The notes under the pieces: generated by a model
Told to the model about the DNA's origin: nothing
Databases searched by the model: none
What the model saw: the letters and a program-made list of their open reading frames with translations, nothing else
Part shown: one piece after another, positions 1-12,020 of the stretch
Position numbering within the stretch: position 1 is the first letter of the stretch
Layout of the letters: each line of letters starts with the position of its first letter
Source: Typhlomys cinereus
Lineage: Eukaryota > Chordata > Mammalia > Rodentia > Platacanthomyidae
Length of the DNA stretch: 64,000 nucleotides
Assembly (NCBI GenBank): GCA_023101885.1
Contig: JALPQD010000401.1
Coordinates: 124,001 to 188,000, forward strand
Direction: 5' to 3'
Program-made: the position numbers and the translations under genes

Positions 1-600
1 CTATTATTATTATAACTACTATTTAAAAAACTATAATAGGTCTTCTTGCTCCTGAGACTTTAGGCGCATTCTTTGAAAGGTTCTTTCTTGGAGCTGACAC
101 CGTCCCCTCGTTGGGGCACCAGTGTGGGAACAATTGGATACTTTCTGAATTATAGGCCTCTGTGTTTCAACAGTGCCCCGGACCTGAGTTGAGCCATGTC
201 TAAATGATTTTGAAAAAAAAAAGAAATATGAATTCTACATATACTTGTCTTCATGATATAAAAGATCTGGGAAAACCAGGACTAAGTAACTGGATACATG
301 CTTCCTGATCCTGCTTAACTAATTGACAGAATGCATGCAAAGTCGTAGCATTTGAGTGCACTGTCCTTATATATACTGTGTGTGTGTGGAATAAATTAGG
401 TGACCCTACACCTGGTCAAGTGTATGGGTATTCCTTAGTGCTTTTACACTGTGATTTGTTTAAAAACAAACCAGCCAATGTCAAAAAGATGCAAGAGAAT
501 CAAATTCTGTAGTTCGATTGATGAATGAAGAGCCTGCTCGTAAGAGTGCTGGTCCCATTTCTGTGCTCTGAGTGACTGAATCCAGAATAAAGTTGACTAT
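1..600. other. Non-coding sequence, no feature seen
   Basis: AT-rich single-copy-looking sequence. No splice-bounded ORF, RNA gene or clear repeat is recognised. Confidence 0.5.
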
Positions 601-614
601 AGATCTCCAAGATG

Positions 615-975
615 TAGGTGTGTGTTTGTGTGTGTGTGTAGTGTAGTATATATACTTGTATGTATTTGTTTGTGTGTTGGAGAGTGTCTGTGTGTGTGCA
701 TATGATTATGTGTGTGTATGCACAGAGATGTGGAGACCAAAAGATTACCTCAGGAATACAGTTCACACCTTTGAGACAAAGTTTCTTACTGGCCTGGAGC
801 CCACCATTCAGGCTGGACTGACTGGTCAGTAAGCATCTGGTAAGCTGCAGAGATCTGCCTGTCTCCACCCCCCAGCACTGGATGTGCCCACTACACAACC
901 CATGGCATTCTTAAGGGGATTCTGGGGATGAAACTCAGGTCCTCATGTTTGTGAACTGTCTTGTCTGTCTCCCCC
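615..975 (-). mobile_element. B3/B2-superfamily tRNA-derived SINE
   Basis: A TG-rich tail (615-720) is followed by gagacaaagtttcttactgg, cctggagcccaccattcagg and gaaactcaggtcctcatg. This is the reverse complement of a B3-type SINE with its B-box-like gaggacctgagttt. It is old and diverged. Confidence 0.65.
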
Positions 976-1813
976 ATGCCCACACCCCAAGGCACCCAGA
1001 TTGAGTTCAAAGGCATTTTTAAACTCTGAAGCAAATCCCACATTGACTCATGACCTTAGAGTTTCCCCAACCTCATGAGAAAGTATAGTTTGGGGTTCTA
1101 TCCACATCATACTCCCTCGATGATATGTCACCTCCAGCACTGGACCCAATTTCCCACTCTCTAGGGGTCTGAGAAGAGGGTGCCATTTGGCCAACAGTGC
1201 ATTTCAGGCTGAGATGAAAGCTGTCTGGTGGGCATGTTTATTACAGTAATTTTACTTGGGGTTACAGAGGCATGAAAATCTGCAGTCATCCTTTATTCTC
1301 TTGTGGGTAGTTATCAGGTCTCTACCTAGTTGTTTCTAAAATAAACCTAACTGGGTTCTTTCAGCCTGGAGACTCTTAATCAGCTTTACCACCGCCTCCT
1401 GAAAACCTTGCCAGTGTTGGCTACTGCTTTCTACTATGAAGACATAAATATTTAGATAATGTTATACATGAAATCATTTTGAAGTCATCGATGTGGGGAA
1501 TTGTGCTTTGCTCCCCCATTTGATGGCATACATTTCTGAATAAGCTCATAAAATTCTAAACTAACATTCCATGCAAACATTTTAGCAAAATGTCAATTTC
1601 CTTATGCCTGTTTGATTCCTTGTTTTCAATCTTATAGACCTGTATCATGCTACACTTCAACACCGGGCAGTTTGCTCAGGGTTACTTAGGGATAAACCTA
1701 ATGATGATATATAATATTATTGAATCTAGGACAAAGTTCCTGATTTAATGATTGTAGTTGGTTTTAATCAAGTATTCATGTGCCAATCAGTATGCTAAAT
1801 GCTATTTAAAAAA
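976..1813. other. Non-coding sequence, no feature seen
   Basis: Mixed-composition sequence without a supported gene or recognisable repeat. Confidence 0.45.
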
Positions 1814-2082
1814 CTGGACTGGAGAGATAACTCAGGGGTTAAAGTCTTTGCCTCTCAAAAGGAAATGAGTTCAGATCCCAGATCCCACATAAAAATGCCA
1901 GGCAGAAATAGAAGTATGTACTTCCAGCCCTGGAAGGCAAAGCCTGGGAAAACCCAGAGCAAAGCAATAAGGACCTAGAGCAATCCAGATGATTCCCGAA
2001 GTCACTCTTGGACCTCCACAGGCACATACACAGTGCGTTCTTCTGCACACAAAACATGCACACACACACCCCCACACACACT
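1814..2082 (+). mobile_element. B2-like SINE with CA-rich tail (older subfamily)
   Basis: The head actggagagataactcagg and the B-box-like gagttcagatccc are followed by aaaaatgccaggcagaaata and gaagtcactcttgg, then a CA-rich tail. It is the same family as the copies at 37698, 58855, 20807 and (reverse) 49713. Confidence 0.75.
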
Positions 2083-2090
2083 TTTATCTT

Positions 2091-2423
2091 GGGCAAGGGA
2101 GATAGCTGAGCAGTTACAATGCTTGCCCCACAAGAGGATCAGAGTCTCAGAACCCTGTAGGATGCCTGGTGGGTTAAACAGACCCTCTAACTTCCAGATT
2201 CATAAAACAGAGACTGGAAAACCCAAAGCATCCTAGCCAGACAGACTAGGCCTATTGGTGAGCTCTAGGTTATTAGAGACTCTGCCTCAAAAAAAAAAAG
2301 TAGAAAAGAGATCAAGGATGACTACCATTATTGACCTCAGACCTCCATACGGAGGCTTATACAAAGGTGCACACGTACTCACACACACAAGTGAACATGT
2401 ACACACACACACACACACACACG
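2091..2423 (+). mobile_element. B3-type SINE ending in (AC)11
   Basis: tRNA-like head with gagatagctgagcagttac, middle ggtgagctctaggttattag, gactctgcctcaaaa, then gacctcagacctccatac and a pure AC run at 2401-2422. It lies directly after the previous SINE in the same orientation. Confidence 0.6.
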
Positions 2424-2649
2424 AAAATGGGAAAAAGTTAAAATTGATGTCATTTTTTTTCTTCATGGTATTACGATATGCCTTTAAAAATGAAATATAG
2501 AAATTACAGCCTTGGAAAGAGTGTAAACAGCCCACCGAATCACTGTAAACATGGGGATTAGATATCTGTGTAGGTTTGGATGATCGAATACTGTGCTCTC
2601 TTCTCCCCAGCTGTATTAGAGGAGATATTTTTAATTGAGACATTTAGGG

Positions 2650-3545
2650 CATGAACATACTGTTTCTGAGTCTGTTTCTAAATTATATCTCTGTCTCTGA
2701 GGCCTGTTTCTTCTTCATAGACTACAGTGGCAGGCAGACTTTGCCCTCAAAACATAGACAAGCTTCAAGTTTACAATTTCCCAAATTTGTAACAGTGCTG
2801 ACCAGGGTAGGCTCGTTGCCAGCATTTCTGTCACACGCCCTGGGACTGACCTTTACAGGTCTGCAGTCAGGTTACAGGGCTAATCCTTACCCAATCACAA
2901 CATTAGGTCACAGGACTAATCCTATACTGCAATTCAATGCAGGAATTTCTTGGGCCAATAGATTGAAGTTAACTGTATATAAACCTGCTCAGAGCTCATA
3001 TTCATTGAGGGACATACAGACCATGTAAGGGAAGTCTCTATGCTGCCAGTCCGATGAGCGAAAGGCTTTCTCCACTGGCAACTAAATCACAAGGTGTAGT
3101 AGTTACTCTTATGCATTGTTGTGAGAGAATGTTCAAAGTCAAGCAACTTAAGGAGAAAGGAAGATTTAGTCAGCTTACAGTTCTAAAGAGGAGATGTAGT
3201 CTCTCATGGCAGAGACTGCATGCCTGGCTGGCACCAGCTGGAGTCAGGCAAAGTCACTCCCATCTGCAAGGCTGAGAGCTGCAAAACTGCTCGCTCTAAA
3301 GGTAGACTCCTCCTGGAGGTAGGGCGAGACTAATCCACTTCAAGGCCCACCCCTTGTGACTGCCTTCCTCTAGCAAGGCTCCACCTCTCAAAGGTACCAT
3401 GACCCTCCCAAACACATGAGACTGTGGGGGACACATTTCAACCATGACACAAGGGAATTGTGGCCATGTTCCTTTGCGACACATAAGAGAGTAAGTATCC
3501 TTGATTCTTCCCCACTTTTTCTTGAATAAACATCTTGGTAATGCT
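2650..3545 (+). mobile_element. Possible solo LTR, split by a later insertion
   Basis: A CCAAT box (about 2955) and TATATAAA (about 2977) are followed, beyond the element at 3100-3450, by cttgaataaacatcttgg at about 3523. This is the layout of a retroviral-type LTR (promoter, then polyadenylation signal). I cannot assign a family and saw no terminal TG/CA pair with a target duplication, so this stays tentative. No viral gene is present. Confidence 0.25.
3100..3450 (-). mobile_element. Rodent DNA-transposon-type repeat (URR1/hAT-Charlie-like)
   Basis: The sequence ttgttgtgagagaatg...agcaacttaaggagaaagg, then agcaaggctccacctctcaa and aacacatgagactgtggggg, matches a common rodent non-autonomous repeat that I associate with URR1. 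The family name is from memory. Confidence 0.45.
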
Positions 3546-3790
3546 TTTAGTACATTTTATCTTCTTGGGCATGGATTATCTTTCTTACTCTTCAGTTGAA
3601 TTTTACTACTTGGTGTCTGTTTTTGTCTCTCCAATATGAGATCGCTACAAATATAATGCTCATAGTGTTTATAGCATAACAATCTTCCTTGGCTAATTAG
3701 CATTGAATGTTCCCGACACAGATATTGCCCTCTCCACCTTGTCTCATTTTTTATTTTGTTATTGGGTTTTGTTGTTTGCTTTGTTTTCTT

Positions 3791-3890
3791 AGGACAGGGT
3801 CTTATTATGTAGCTCAGGCTGGTCTGGAACTTTCCATGTAGCCAAGGTGGGCTTGAATTCTCCATCCTTGTGCCTTAACCTTATGAACAC
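3791..3890 (-). mobile_element. B1 SINE (7SL-derived)
   Basis: gacagggtcttattatgtag, ctcaggctggtctggaac and the following bases are the reverse complement of the B1 3' half. Confidence 0.85.
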
Positions 3891-3964
3891 TAGTTTTTGG
3901 TTTAAAAAAAAAAATGGTTAAAATTCCTTTTTGTTCTAAGGTTTGTTTGTGAAGTTCAGTGATC

Positions 3965-4147
3965 AAGAGCACAGGCTTAGAGGGCTGGGAACAAAACTCA
4001 GCCAGCAAAGCGCTTGCAAGAGGCACGTGCTATATAAATCCAGCATGTGGCGCACGGCTGTGTGGCAGCAGAGACAAGAAGGTCCTTGGGAGTCACTGGT
4101 CACTGAAGTGCTCTTCAACTTGAAGAGTGCTAGTCATGATAAACCTT
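3965..4147 (+). mobile_element. Diverged tRNA-derived SINE (probable)
   Basis: gggctgggaacaaaactcag ccagcaaagcgcttgc resembles a degraded SINE head with a downstream purine tail. Only partial similarity. Confidence 0.35.
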
Positions 4148-4608
4148 AGAGAGAGGGGGGGAGAGAGAAAAGAGCAAGGGGAAAGGAAAGGAAGAGAAGG
4201 GAAAGGAAGGGAAGGGAAGGGAATGGAGGGGAGGGGAAGGGAGGGGAAGGAAGGGGAGGGGAAGGGGGAGGGGAGGGGAAAATGAGAGTAGAAAGAGAGG
4301 GGGAAGAAGGGAAGGAGAAAAGGAAATAAAGGAAAGGAATGTGGGAAAGAAGGAAGGGAGGAAGGGAGGAAGGGAGGGAAGTAGGAAAGAAGGAAGGAAG
4401 GAAAAAAGGAAAGGAAAGAAGGAAAGGAAAAAGGAAAGGAAAAGGAAAGGAAAGGTCAACTGAACGAAGGAAAGGAAAGCAAGGAAAGAAAGGACAGTAA
4501 AGCAAGTAGAGGGAACAGGAGAAGAAGGAAGGAGGCAGGAAGATAGGAAGGAAGTAAGGAAAGGAAGGAAAAGACAGAGGAAGGAGGGAATGGGAGGTAG
4601 AGAAAAGG
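4148..4608 (+). repeat. Polypurine tract (GGGAA/GGAAA/GGAAG), about 460 bp
   Basis: Almost uninterrupted A/G on the + strand, with variable units ggaaa, gggaa and ggaagg. It could form triplex DNA. It is paired with a polypyrimidine arm 130 bp downstream (see findings). Long ORFs on the opposite strand here are low-complexity artefacts. Confidence 0.9.
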
Positions 4609-4741
4609 GACGTCAAGCAGAGATACCAGGACGCGGATGAGGAGCTGGAGGCAAGTGCAGGCCCGTTCCATTCCGCGTTCAGCCTTCTGCATTACACTGC
4701 CGTCATTCTGCCCGTCAGAAGCCTCTTCCGCCAGCCCTGAC

Positions 4742-5026
4742 GTTCCTCCGTCTTATTCTCTCCCTACTTCTATTCGCCTCTTCCTCCCTCCTTTCTCCTT
4801 TTCTTCTTTTCTATTCTTCTTCCAACCCTCCCTAACTCCATCTTCCTCCCTTCCGTCCCGTTCCCCATTTCTGTCCTCGTTCGTTCCACTTCTTCCGTCC
4901 TTCTTCCGTGCTTCTCCTCTGGTCGACTTCATCTCTCTCTTTTCGTTCTTCTTTTCCCTTTTTGTAGTTTCTTTCTTCCTGCTTGTAATTACCCTCTTTG
5001 TCGTTCCTTTCCCTCCCCCCCGCACT
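4742..5026 (+). repeat. Polypyrimidine tract, about 285 bp
   Basis: C/T-rich with scattered G (cgt, tcg). It looks like a diverged inverted partner of 4148-4608. Confidence 0.85.
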
Positions 5027-5114
5027 TTTCACCTTACACACATACCTATCTCCCCATATACACTATACACACACACCACACACACAAGTGTAGATGAACT
5101 GTAATGTGTTCCAC

Positions 5115-5290
5115 TTATGCTCAGCTGCTTCCTTTGCAACCTTAGATGACTCAGTCTCTGGGGCTTGGTTCTCTCATGTCGAAACGGGCTTTATCATTCT
5201 TAGTTAGTAAGGTTTCTGTGAGAAGTAAGTGAGGGTCAATATGTAAAGCACCTGGCATATTTTAAGCACTCAATAAATAATCAAGACTGG
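5115..5290 (+). mobile_element. MIR SINE (ancient)
   Basis: gcttggttctctcatgtc, the sequence around taaagcacctggcatatttt, and agcactcaataaataat match the MIR core and 3' end. Confidence 0.8.
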
Positions 5291-5805
5291 AATTAATAAT
5301 TCATTAAGGAGCTTTTATGTCCACCGTTAAAGAAAGGAATATGCCCAGCACTTAGGGAAATAATATTAGCTCTTCATTTGAGGTACGCCCCTAGTTACAC
5401 ATGGCATTCCCAGCTATCACGAGGTCAGAAAGACCCGGCTGAGCCACTTAGAGTGTAGCAAGTTGTGGTTGTTTTCAAGTCCTCTAAAAGGCCTGTTTAT
5501 CTTCATGGTAACCCAAGGCTGGAATTTGAAATATACACGGAAGAGCAGGGAGTTACAGTGTGAACCCAGGCCCTTGAGGCTAACTCTTGGGAATGTTTGT
5601 TAGTTTTATTCCCACATCTGTAAAACTGGTAAACAACTCAAAAATTGCCATGTTGTGTTAGAAAGAGACATGGTGTGTGAAATAGCGTGATAAAGAGTTC
5701 CGTAGATGAAGGTGGTTATCATCATTGGCTGTTCGGTTATAGGTAGTTATAGGCGACAGGACCAATTCTTTCACTGAAGATGCTGAGGCCTAGTTCAATC
5801 AGAGC

Positions 5806-5901
5806 GATGCACCCAGAGAGATGCACCCAGAGTGATGCACCCAGAGAGATGCACCCAGAGAGATGCACCCAGAGAGATGCACCTAGAGCGATGCACTCGG
5901 A
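5806..5901 (+). repeat. 14-bp minisatellite, about 7 copies
   Basis: The unit gatgcacccagaga starts at 5806, 5820, 5834, 5848, 5862, 5876 and 5890. The inner copies are nearly identical and the last is degenerate. Confidence 0.95.
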
Positions 5902-5989
5902 ACAGCCAAGGTTGTCTCTGGGTTGTTTGAGGGTTATTTGTCCATTCATTTCATTACTTTTCACCTTGCTTTACTGACTGATTTTGCTC

Positions 5990-6545
5990 TTGGACAGTTT
6001 CACTGTATATATAGATTCTGATACTTGCTTTACATTTGTTTTATTCTCTGACTTCTACCACTCTACCTTCTTACCACTCTCCTCCCGCCCTCCGCCCTGG
6101 CCACGCCCCTCCAGCCCCCTCCCTGCCCTTTCCTACAAGTCTTCTTCCCATACTCATGTCTTTATGATTCCTGTCCCACTGTGTTTGTCCAGGGCCTTTT
6201 GTGTGACCCTAGCTCAGAGTTATCTGTTGGAGCCTCACTCTCCGCCCCCACCCCTCGGGGGCGGGGAGAGGCACAGCTGGACTGCTTCTCCCCACACTCT
6301 GAACCCAATCCGTCAGTTGCCTATTGCTCATCCGTACTTTGCAGCACTCCGTGGCCTCCTCCTGTGTTCAGAGCTGACCCTGGCCAGGTGGGTCTCGTTG
6401 ACTTAGTCAGTAACAACCACTTCTTCCGTGGCTTCATGGTTGCTGTTGGCTGCACTGTTTGGGGAGGATGACATTTCACGGCCCTTTCCCCTGTCCTCTG
6501 ACTCTAGCAGTCTTTCTCCCAAACAGTGCTGAGGATGAGCCAATA
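5990..6545 (-). mobile_element. Rodent L1 (Lx-type) 3' region, antisense
   Basis: A CT-rich part (6040-6140) is followed by ggcttcatggttgctgttgg, gacatttcacggcccttt and gactctagcagtctttctcc. This is the antisense pattern of an old rodent L1 3' UTR, also seen at 31030-31800. Confidence 0.55.
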
Positions 6546-7916
6546 AACGTTTGTTCTGCCTATTTTTTTAACCAAGTGTTCATTTGGGCACCGTTCGGGT
6601 ACATGAGGATTCATTGAGGCTATTCATTTACCACAGCAGCGTGTATGTGACTCAGCAGTGTGTACTTTGCATTTCACTTTGAATCAGATATGATTACTGT
6701 CAGAATTTTCAAAGGCCTGGCTCAAGCCAAAGCACAGGTGTGGAGACCTTTCTGTCAGGTCGCTGATGTAAGCCGTCAAAGAGATGTATGTGTAAATACA
6801 CACAATGGCATGAGCTAATCCAGGCAAGCAGACGATTCCAGAGATATTATTCACACATTACCCTCAAGCTCTGCCAGGCAAGAAAGCTTCATGCGCTTGC
6901 TCATGGGATTCTTGAGTGCCTTCCCCATTTCTTCTAAGTACAGAGATTATGACCACCCTGGAGACAGTCATGCTTTTGCAGCCACAAACTACATGACTAT
7001 CAATATGTTAATGAATCTATTAAATATTCATTCCTCTAATTTTTATCAGAAAAGAACCACTTAATTCCCAACCATGCAAAACTACTTTTTTATTTATTTT
7101 AAATCATGTGATGCATTTTTGTTGCACATTACTGAGTAAATAAGCTGCTTTCCTCTTTTTAGTGTTTTGATAATTTTCAGTTCCCTTCTACATATAAATA
7201 TTTTTTAAAGAATTTTTAACAATTTGATGAGATTTAAGGCACTTTTTTCTCATTGCCTGAGGTGCTGTTCTATATATTTTCCAATTAAAATTTTTCCAGT
7301 ATTCACATTTATCCAGCAGCTATTTTAGGACACGGTTCCTATTTATTTCATTATCTAAGTTTACATATTGCTGTTGTTGTGAGAAACGTGAAGAATAGTT
7401 TTGAGTTTTAAAACAGTTTCCTAGTGATTATTTTTGAAATAATGGCATAAATCTTTGCTTACATGACTATGTTAAGTCATCATAGGATTCAAGATAGCAA
7501 ATATTAAATATGTATACACATACCATATATTTATATGCATATATGTATAGATGTATATGAGGATGAATGCCAGCATGTGGAGATTTGGTTTTTCTGTATG
7601 TTTTAGTTCCTCCAAGTATTATGGGCTTAGCGCATGATTTCACTAGAAGAAAAGCAAGACTCAGGAGCATTCGCTGAGCAATTTGGAATGGTCTCCTCTT
7701 TGCTGCTTTAGTGAGAAACTGAGGCTATCTATCTCAACCCTCTCCTTTCCCTCCCTCTAGTTTCGAACCCACCCCACTCATGCCAAAGTCTCTGCTTACC
7801 ATATCTCCAAAATGATCACTCACCCAAAGTCCCCACTGCTGAGACTAGCACCATCCCTTGCCTGCACCGTAACACTGGCCAGCAAGCTTCCCTGTTTCCC
7901 ACTCACTATATATAGA
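6546..7916. other. AT-rich non-coding sequence
   Basis: No gene or recognisable repeat is seen. 7080-7460 is very AT-rich. Confidence 0.45.
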
Positions 7917-8005
7917 TATGTAGGCAGGTAGGTCGATAGATGATAGACAGACAGATAGATAGATGTTAGATAAATAGATAGATAGATGTTAGATAGATAA
8001 TAGAT

Positions 8006-8079
<74 letters not shown>

Positions 8080-8092
8080 GACATAGATAGAG
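7917..8092 (+). repeat. (GATA)n microsatellite
   Basis: Imperfect GATA/GACA/GTAG units at 7917-8008, then a long pure gata run to about 8078. Confidence 0.95.
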
Positions 8093-8099
8093 AGTTGAT

Positions 8100-8265
8100 T
8101 AGAAATGGGAAGATTGATAAATGAAAAATGTATGCCCTCTCTGAGTTCTTGTGAATATGGTGTGTCCAATTCCCTTGGCTTTGATATTGGTAAGAGTTCT
8201 CCTGTCATGCTGATGAACTGTAACCAGAAACTGTAAGAATTACTTTCTCCTAAATTGTTTGGTCA
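8100..8265 (+). mobile_element. URR1/hAT-like repeat, 3' fragment
   Basis: ccaattcccttggctttgat, gagttctcctgtcatgctga and gaactgtaaccagaaactgt parallel 43045-43190 and 21835-21920, so this is a third member of one family. Confidence 0.5.
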
Positions 8266-9378
8266 CTTATTGGCAGCAGAGCACAGGGAAGCAGCAGTCA
8301 ATCCATCCAGTGTTAACTTCACCTCGGAGCTTGTAGTTTTCCTTTGTGACTTGCATTTGAATTTTCTTTATTCTACATCTCTATTCTACATCTATATTCA
8401 ATTTTCAGATGGGGGTAGGATAGGGTGAGGGTTACAAACATAACAACTGTTTTCTCGCCCTTGCCTGTTAATTCTAATTTCTATGCCAATTGTGGGTCCG
8501 GTTTCCTTTGGTTGGTTTTTCTCTTCACTGTTTTCCTGTTGCTTAGTATGCCAGGGTAAGAGGCATTGTGATTTGTATCTAGTTCAATGCTTAATATTTT
8601 TAGGTACCTATAATACTCTTTCACTTCGTGCTGGGGCAGTGAAGCTCTCGGGAAAGAGTTGCTCACCCCCGGTCTTGTTTTCAAGATTTCTGAGGGATTT
8701 CTGAGATCAGAGTCAGCCAGTCTCATGTTCCCGCTTCCAGCACCCGATGCATGGCTCTCCTGAACATATTGCCTAGTGAATTCTGAGGCCTCTCCACTCT
8801 GGCTGGTGGGAATACATGCTGTTTATTTTTGTGACAACCCTAAATGCTGAAGCCTCAAGTGTGTCTCCTCCCAGAGGACGTTTGGGGTTGTCTAAAGACA
8901 TGTTTGCTATGACTGGGAGTACTCCAGGTATCTAGGAGATAGGACCTGGGGGCACTGCTAAATACCATTGTTACAGGGAGCCACTCGCAAAATAGCAGGT
9001 TTCCCCTCTTGAAATGTCAGTAGCAATGAGGTTGAGACTCTGCTGTCACCCTTTCTGATGATTTCCTCTGGGAAAATTCTTTTTCTGGACTGTTCTTCCC
9101 ACTGAAGCACACATAAGGGCTCTGCAGAATGCTGGGAAACACCCTCTGTGGACGAGAAGGTTCGGTTCCCCTGTCATGCTCTGCTTTCCAGGACTTTGCC
9201 TATGAACCCTTCCCTATGAATCTTCCCCACCCGTTCTGCTGGATTCACGTCTGTTTAATCTAGGAAGTCTGCTCTCTGTCGGTCTGTTCTCCTGTGATAT
9301 AGACCAGAAATTGTCTCAGCAATAATCTGGGGTGTATGTGGGGTGGAGGGAGGAAGGATTCCACTTGCTTGTTTTACC
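8266..9378. other. Non-coding sequence, no feature seen
   Basis: Unremarkable composition, no supported gene or repeat. Confidence 0.4.
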
Positions 9379-9538
9379 ATAGAGGGAGAGGAAGGAAAGG
9401 GAAAGGGAGCGGAAAAGAAAAGAAGAAAGGACAGGGAAAGAAAAGGGAAAAGAAAGGAAACGAAAGGAAAAGAAGAGACAAGAAAGGAAAAAGAATAAAA
9501 AGGAAACGAGGAGAAAGAAAGGAAAAAAAGGATAAAGC
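9379..9538 (+). repeat. Purine-rich low-complexity tract
   Basis: A/G run of ggaaa and gaaaag units. The ORFs read through it are artefacts. Confidence 0.85.
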
Positions 9539-9769
9539 AATGAAAAACATAAGGGTTGTACACGACACCACGCAGGAGGGGGGGGGGGATGGCAAAGAAA
9601 CAGGAAAGGATACTTACCTCCTTTCCCCTCGACTTCCATTAAGTATACGTGCATCACATGTACTTCCCTTCCCTTCCTTTCCTTTTTTTTCTTTTGAGGG
9701 GAATGTGAAGATCCTTGTTCTTCTTTGGTTGATGTCAAGGCCTTGGGCCGTGAAAACTATTGTTTCTGG

Positions 9770-9905
9770 TATTTCCAGGGGCTCGTTCACCTGGAATCCC
9801 AACAATCTGGAGGCTCAGTTGGGCAACGTCAGTTGCCAACCTGGGCTTCAGTATGAGACCTGGTCACAAAATAATGTAGCAGAAAAAGAAACAACAACAA
9901 AAAAG
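9770..9905 (+). mobile_element. B1 SINE, diverged
   Basis: tggaatcccaacaatctgga, ggctcagttgggcaacg and tatgagacctggtcacaaaa fit a B1 in + orientation with an A-rich tail. Confidence 0.55.
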
Positions 9906-11534
9906 ATATCGTACTTATTTTGTGTGTCCTTGTGGACAGGAAAATATACCTAGGTCCTGTTACTATTCTTGCAAGAAGAAAAACCCAAGTTTACTTTTTA
10001 TTTGTTTTCTGTGGTGTTTAAAGAAAGCACCCTGCCTAGTTCTCATCTTCCCAACCACTGATAGGCTTGATACCTGTTTTCTTTGTACTTGTATTTTCTC
10101 AGCAAGCTTTTCTCTTCTTCCTCACAGTGATTCCCTTTCTTGTATTCCTTTTCACATTGACTTGTGTTTTAAACACCTTGAACCATTAGCAGGATAGATA
10201 GGTTCTCATGCAGTCTTCTGTTAGAGACTATAAACTCAGATTCTCGATATACTTGAATTTAATGTTACTAAGAAGGTCCACTGTCACAAGATTTTATTTT
10301 TGCACTTAATTATTTCAATTCTCTAATTTCTAAATCTGCCTCTGAAATCATAATTTCTTTCAAAAGGAATAATGGCAATTGATTTCCTTTTGTGTCCACT
10401 TGGTATTAGTCCATTAATAAAGGAAAATATTTTGGCAATACATAATGTTGTGCTTATTCTTTGATTAGCATAACATGATCATTAAGAAATGTTGATGTGT
10501 TAAGAAAACATGAATCATAACAAAAGGTAAAAATTCCTTGGTATTGTGTGTGAAGAATTTAAGTCTTTAATCTAAAATGTGTGAGGGTGCTAAACTGATA
10601 TTTCTTTCAAGCCAACTAATTCTTTGAGGTGACTTTTCAAACTATAATGAAAACAAGAGGACATTCAAGGTAGAAAGATACTCCAGGTAATGCAGATACG
10701 TAATTCTTACAGAAGTTAGATATCAATGGAAGAACAAGTTTAAGTTTACATTTTTTTAGTGTCAGCTCATGGAATTTTCAAAGTTCCTTTCTAAATGTAC
10801 ATTTTATTTTTTGTAGTTAGGAATGTGTAATAATGTTCCATTTTCTGGTAGGTATCAAAGTCTATTTAAATACTATTTTATCTATAATAGAAGTTAAGAT
10901 AGCCATATATTAGTGTTCACAAACCAGAAACTGCCTGCCTATTTGTTCAGCCCATGAAATACCTCAAAATTCAGATGTTCCTCCTCTTCTGATAAGGTCA
11001 CATTCTGATAAAACCATTGTGGGCCAAAGCTATCATGAGTCAAAATGCACTTCATACATCAAATCTACTACAGCTTGTGGCTTAGCAAAACAGAACGTTA
11101 TCTTGGTGTCTACTTGCCTTCTCCACCCAGGTTTCCATGTAAAGCACCACATGTCACTAGCCCGGAAAAAGATCAAAATCCAAAGTGCACTGTCTCTGAA
11201 TGTGTCATTCTTTTGCGCTATCAGTTGTACAGTCAAAAACTCAAATTCATCTATTCTGTCAGGACATCAATATTGAAAAGCAGTCAAATAACCAAGTAAA
11301 GTAAAAATTTTTTGAGACCAGCAGTGATTTCCAAAGTATTATGATTTTTTTTGTCTCAGTTGTTTTTCAAGGAGATAATGGATTTAACCAAATCAGTTCT
11401 TTCTTTTTAGCATGCCAGTTTAAAAAAAAAAAGGTTTCACTCACATCTTTCCAACAGACTCATTTCTCAAAGATTTTGCCCACTGATAAGGATTCAGATC
11501 TGTTTACTAAATTCTTACTGTGGAATAGGAGCAC
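9906..11534. other. AT-rich non-coding sequence
   Basis: No gene or recognisable repeat is seen. Confidence 0.45.
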
Positions 11535-12020
11535 AGTACCTTACACTGTGGTTCTTTACATATACATACACATACATGTATATGGTGCCTTACACTTGGA
11601 GTTCTTCATATGGAGTATGTACACAGTGCTTTACACTGAGTTCTTCATATGTAGTATGTCCATGATAAGTTCTTCATACAGAGTATGTGCACACTGACTA
11701 AGTTCTTCATATAGAGTATGTGGACACTAAGTTCTTCATATAGAGTATGTGGACACTAAGTTCTTCATATAGAGTATGTGGACACTAAGTTCTTCATATA
11801 GAGTATGTGGACACTAAGTTCTTCATATAGAGTATGTGCACACTAAGTTCTTCATATAGAGTATGTGGACACTGACCAAGTTCTTCATGCGGATTATTAC
11901 ACAGTGCCTTACACTCTGAGTTCTTCATATGGAATATATGCGTGCTAAGTTCTTCACATAGAGCATGTGTACGCAGACTAAGTTCTTCATGTGGAGTACA
12001 TGCACAGTACCTTCCACTCA
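11535..12020 (+). repeat. 29-bp minisatellite (VNTR)
   Basis: The unit agttcttcatatagagtatg tggacacta repeats with 29-bp spacing (starts at 11701, 11730, 11759, ...). The centre is homogeneous, and both edges have longer degenerate units that include ccttacact. About 14 units in all. Confidence 0.95.

Noticed and set aside
4130..5104. Several 70-156 codon ORFs rich in Ser/Phe/Pro or Arg/Glu/Lys
   Set aside because: Artefacts of the purine and pyrimidine tracts.
5801..5977. ORFs over the 14-bp repeat on both strands
   Set aside because: A 14-bp unit cycles through all frames. The ORFs are repeat artefacts.
7917..8092. Possible CRISPR or tandem-array signal at the GATA run
   Set aside because: Simple microsatellite with no spacers, in a mammalian genome.
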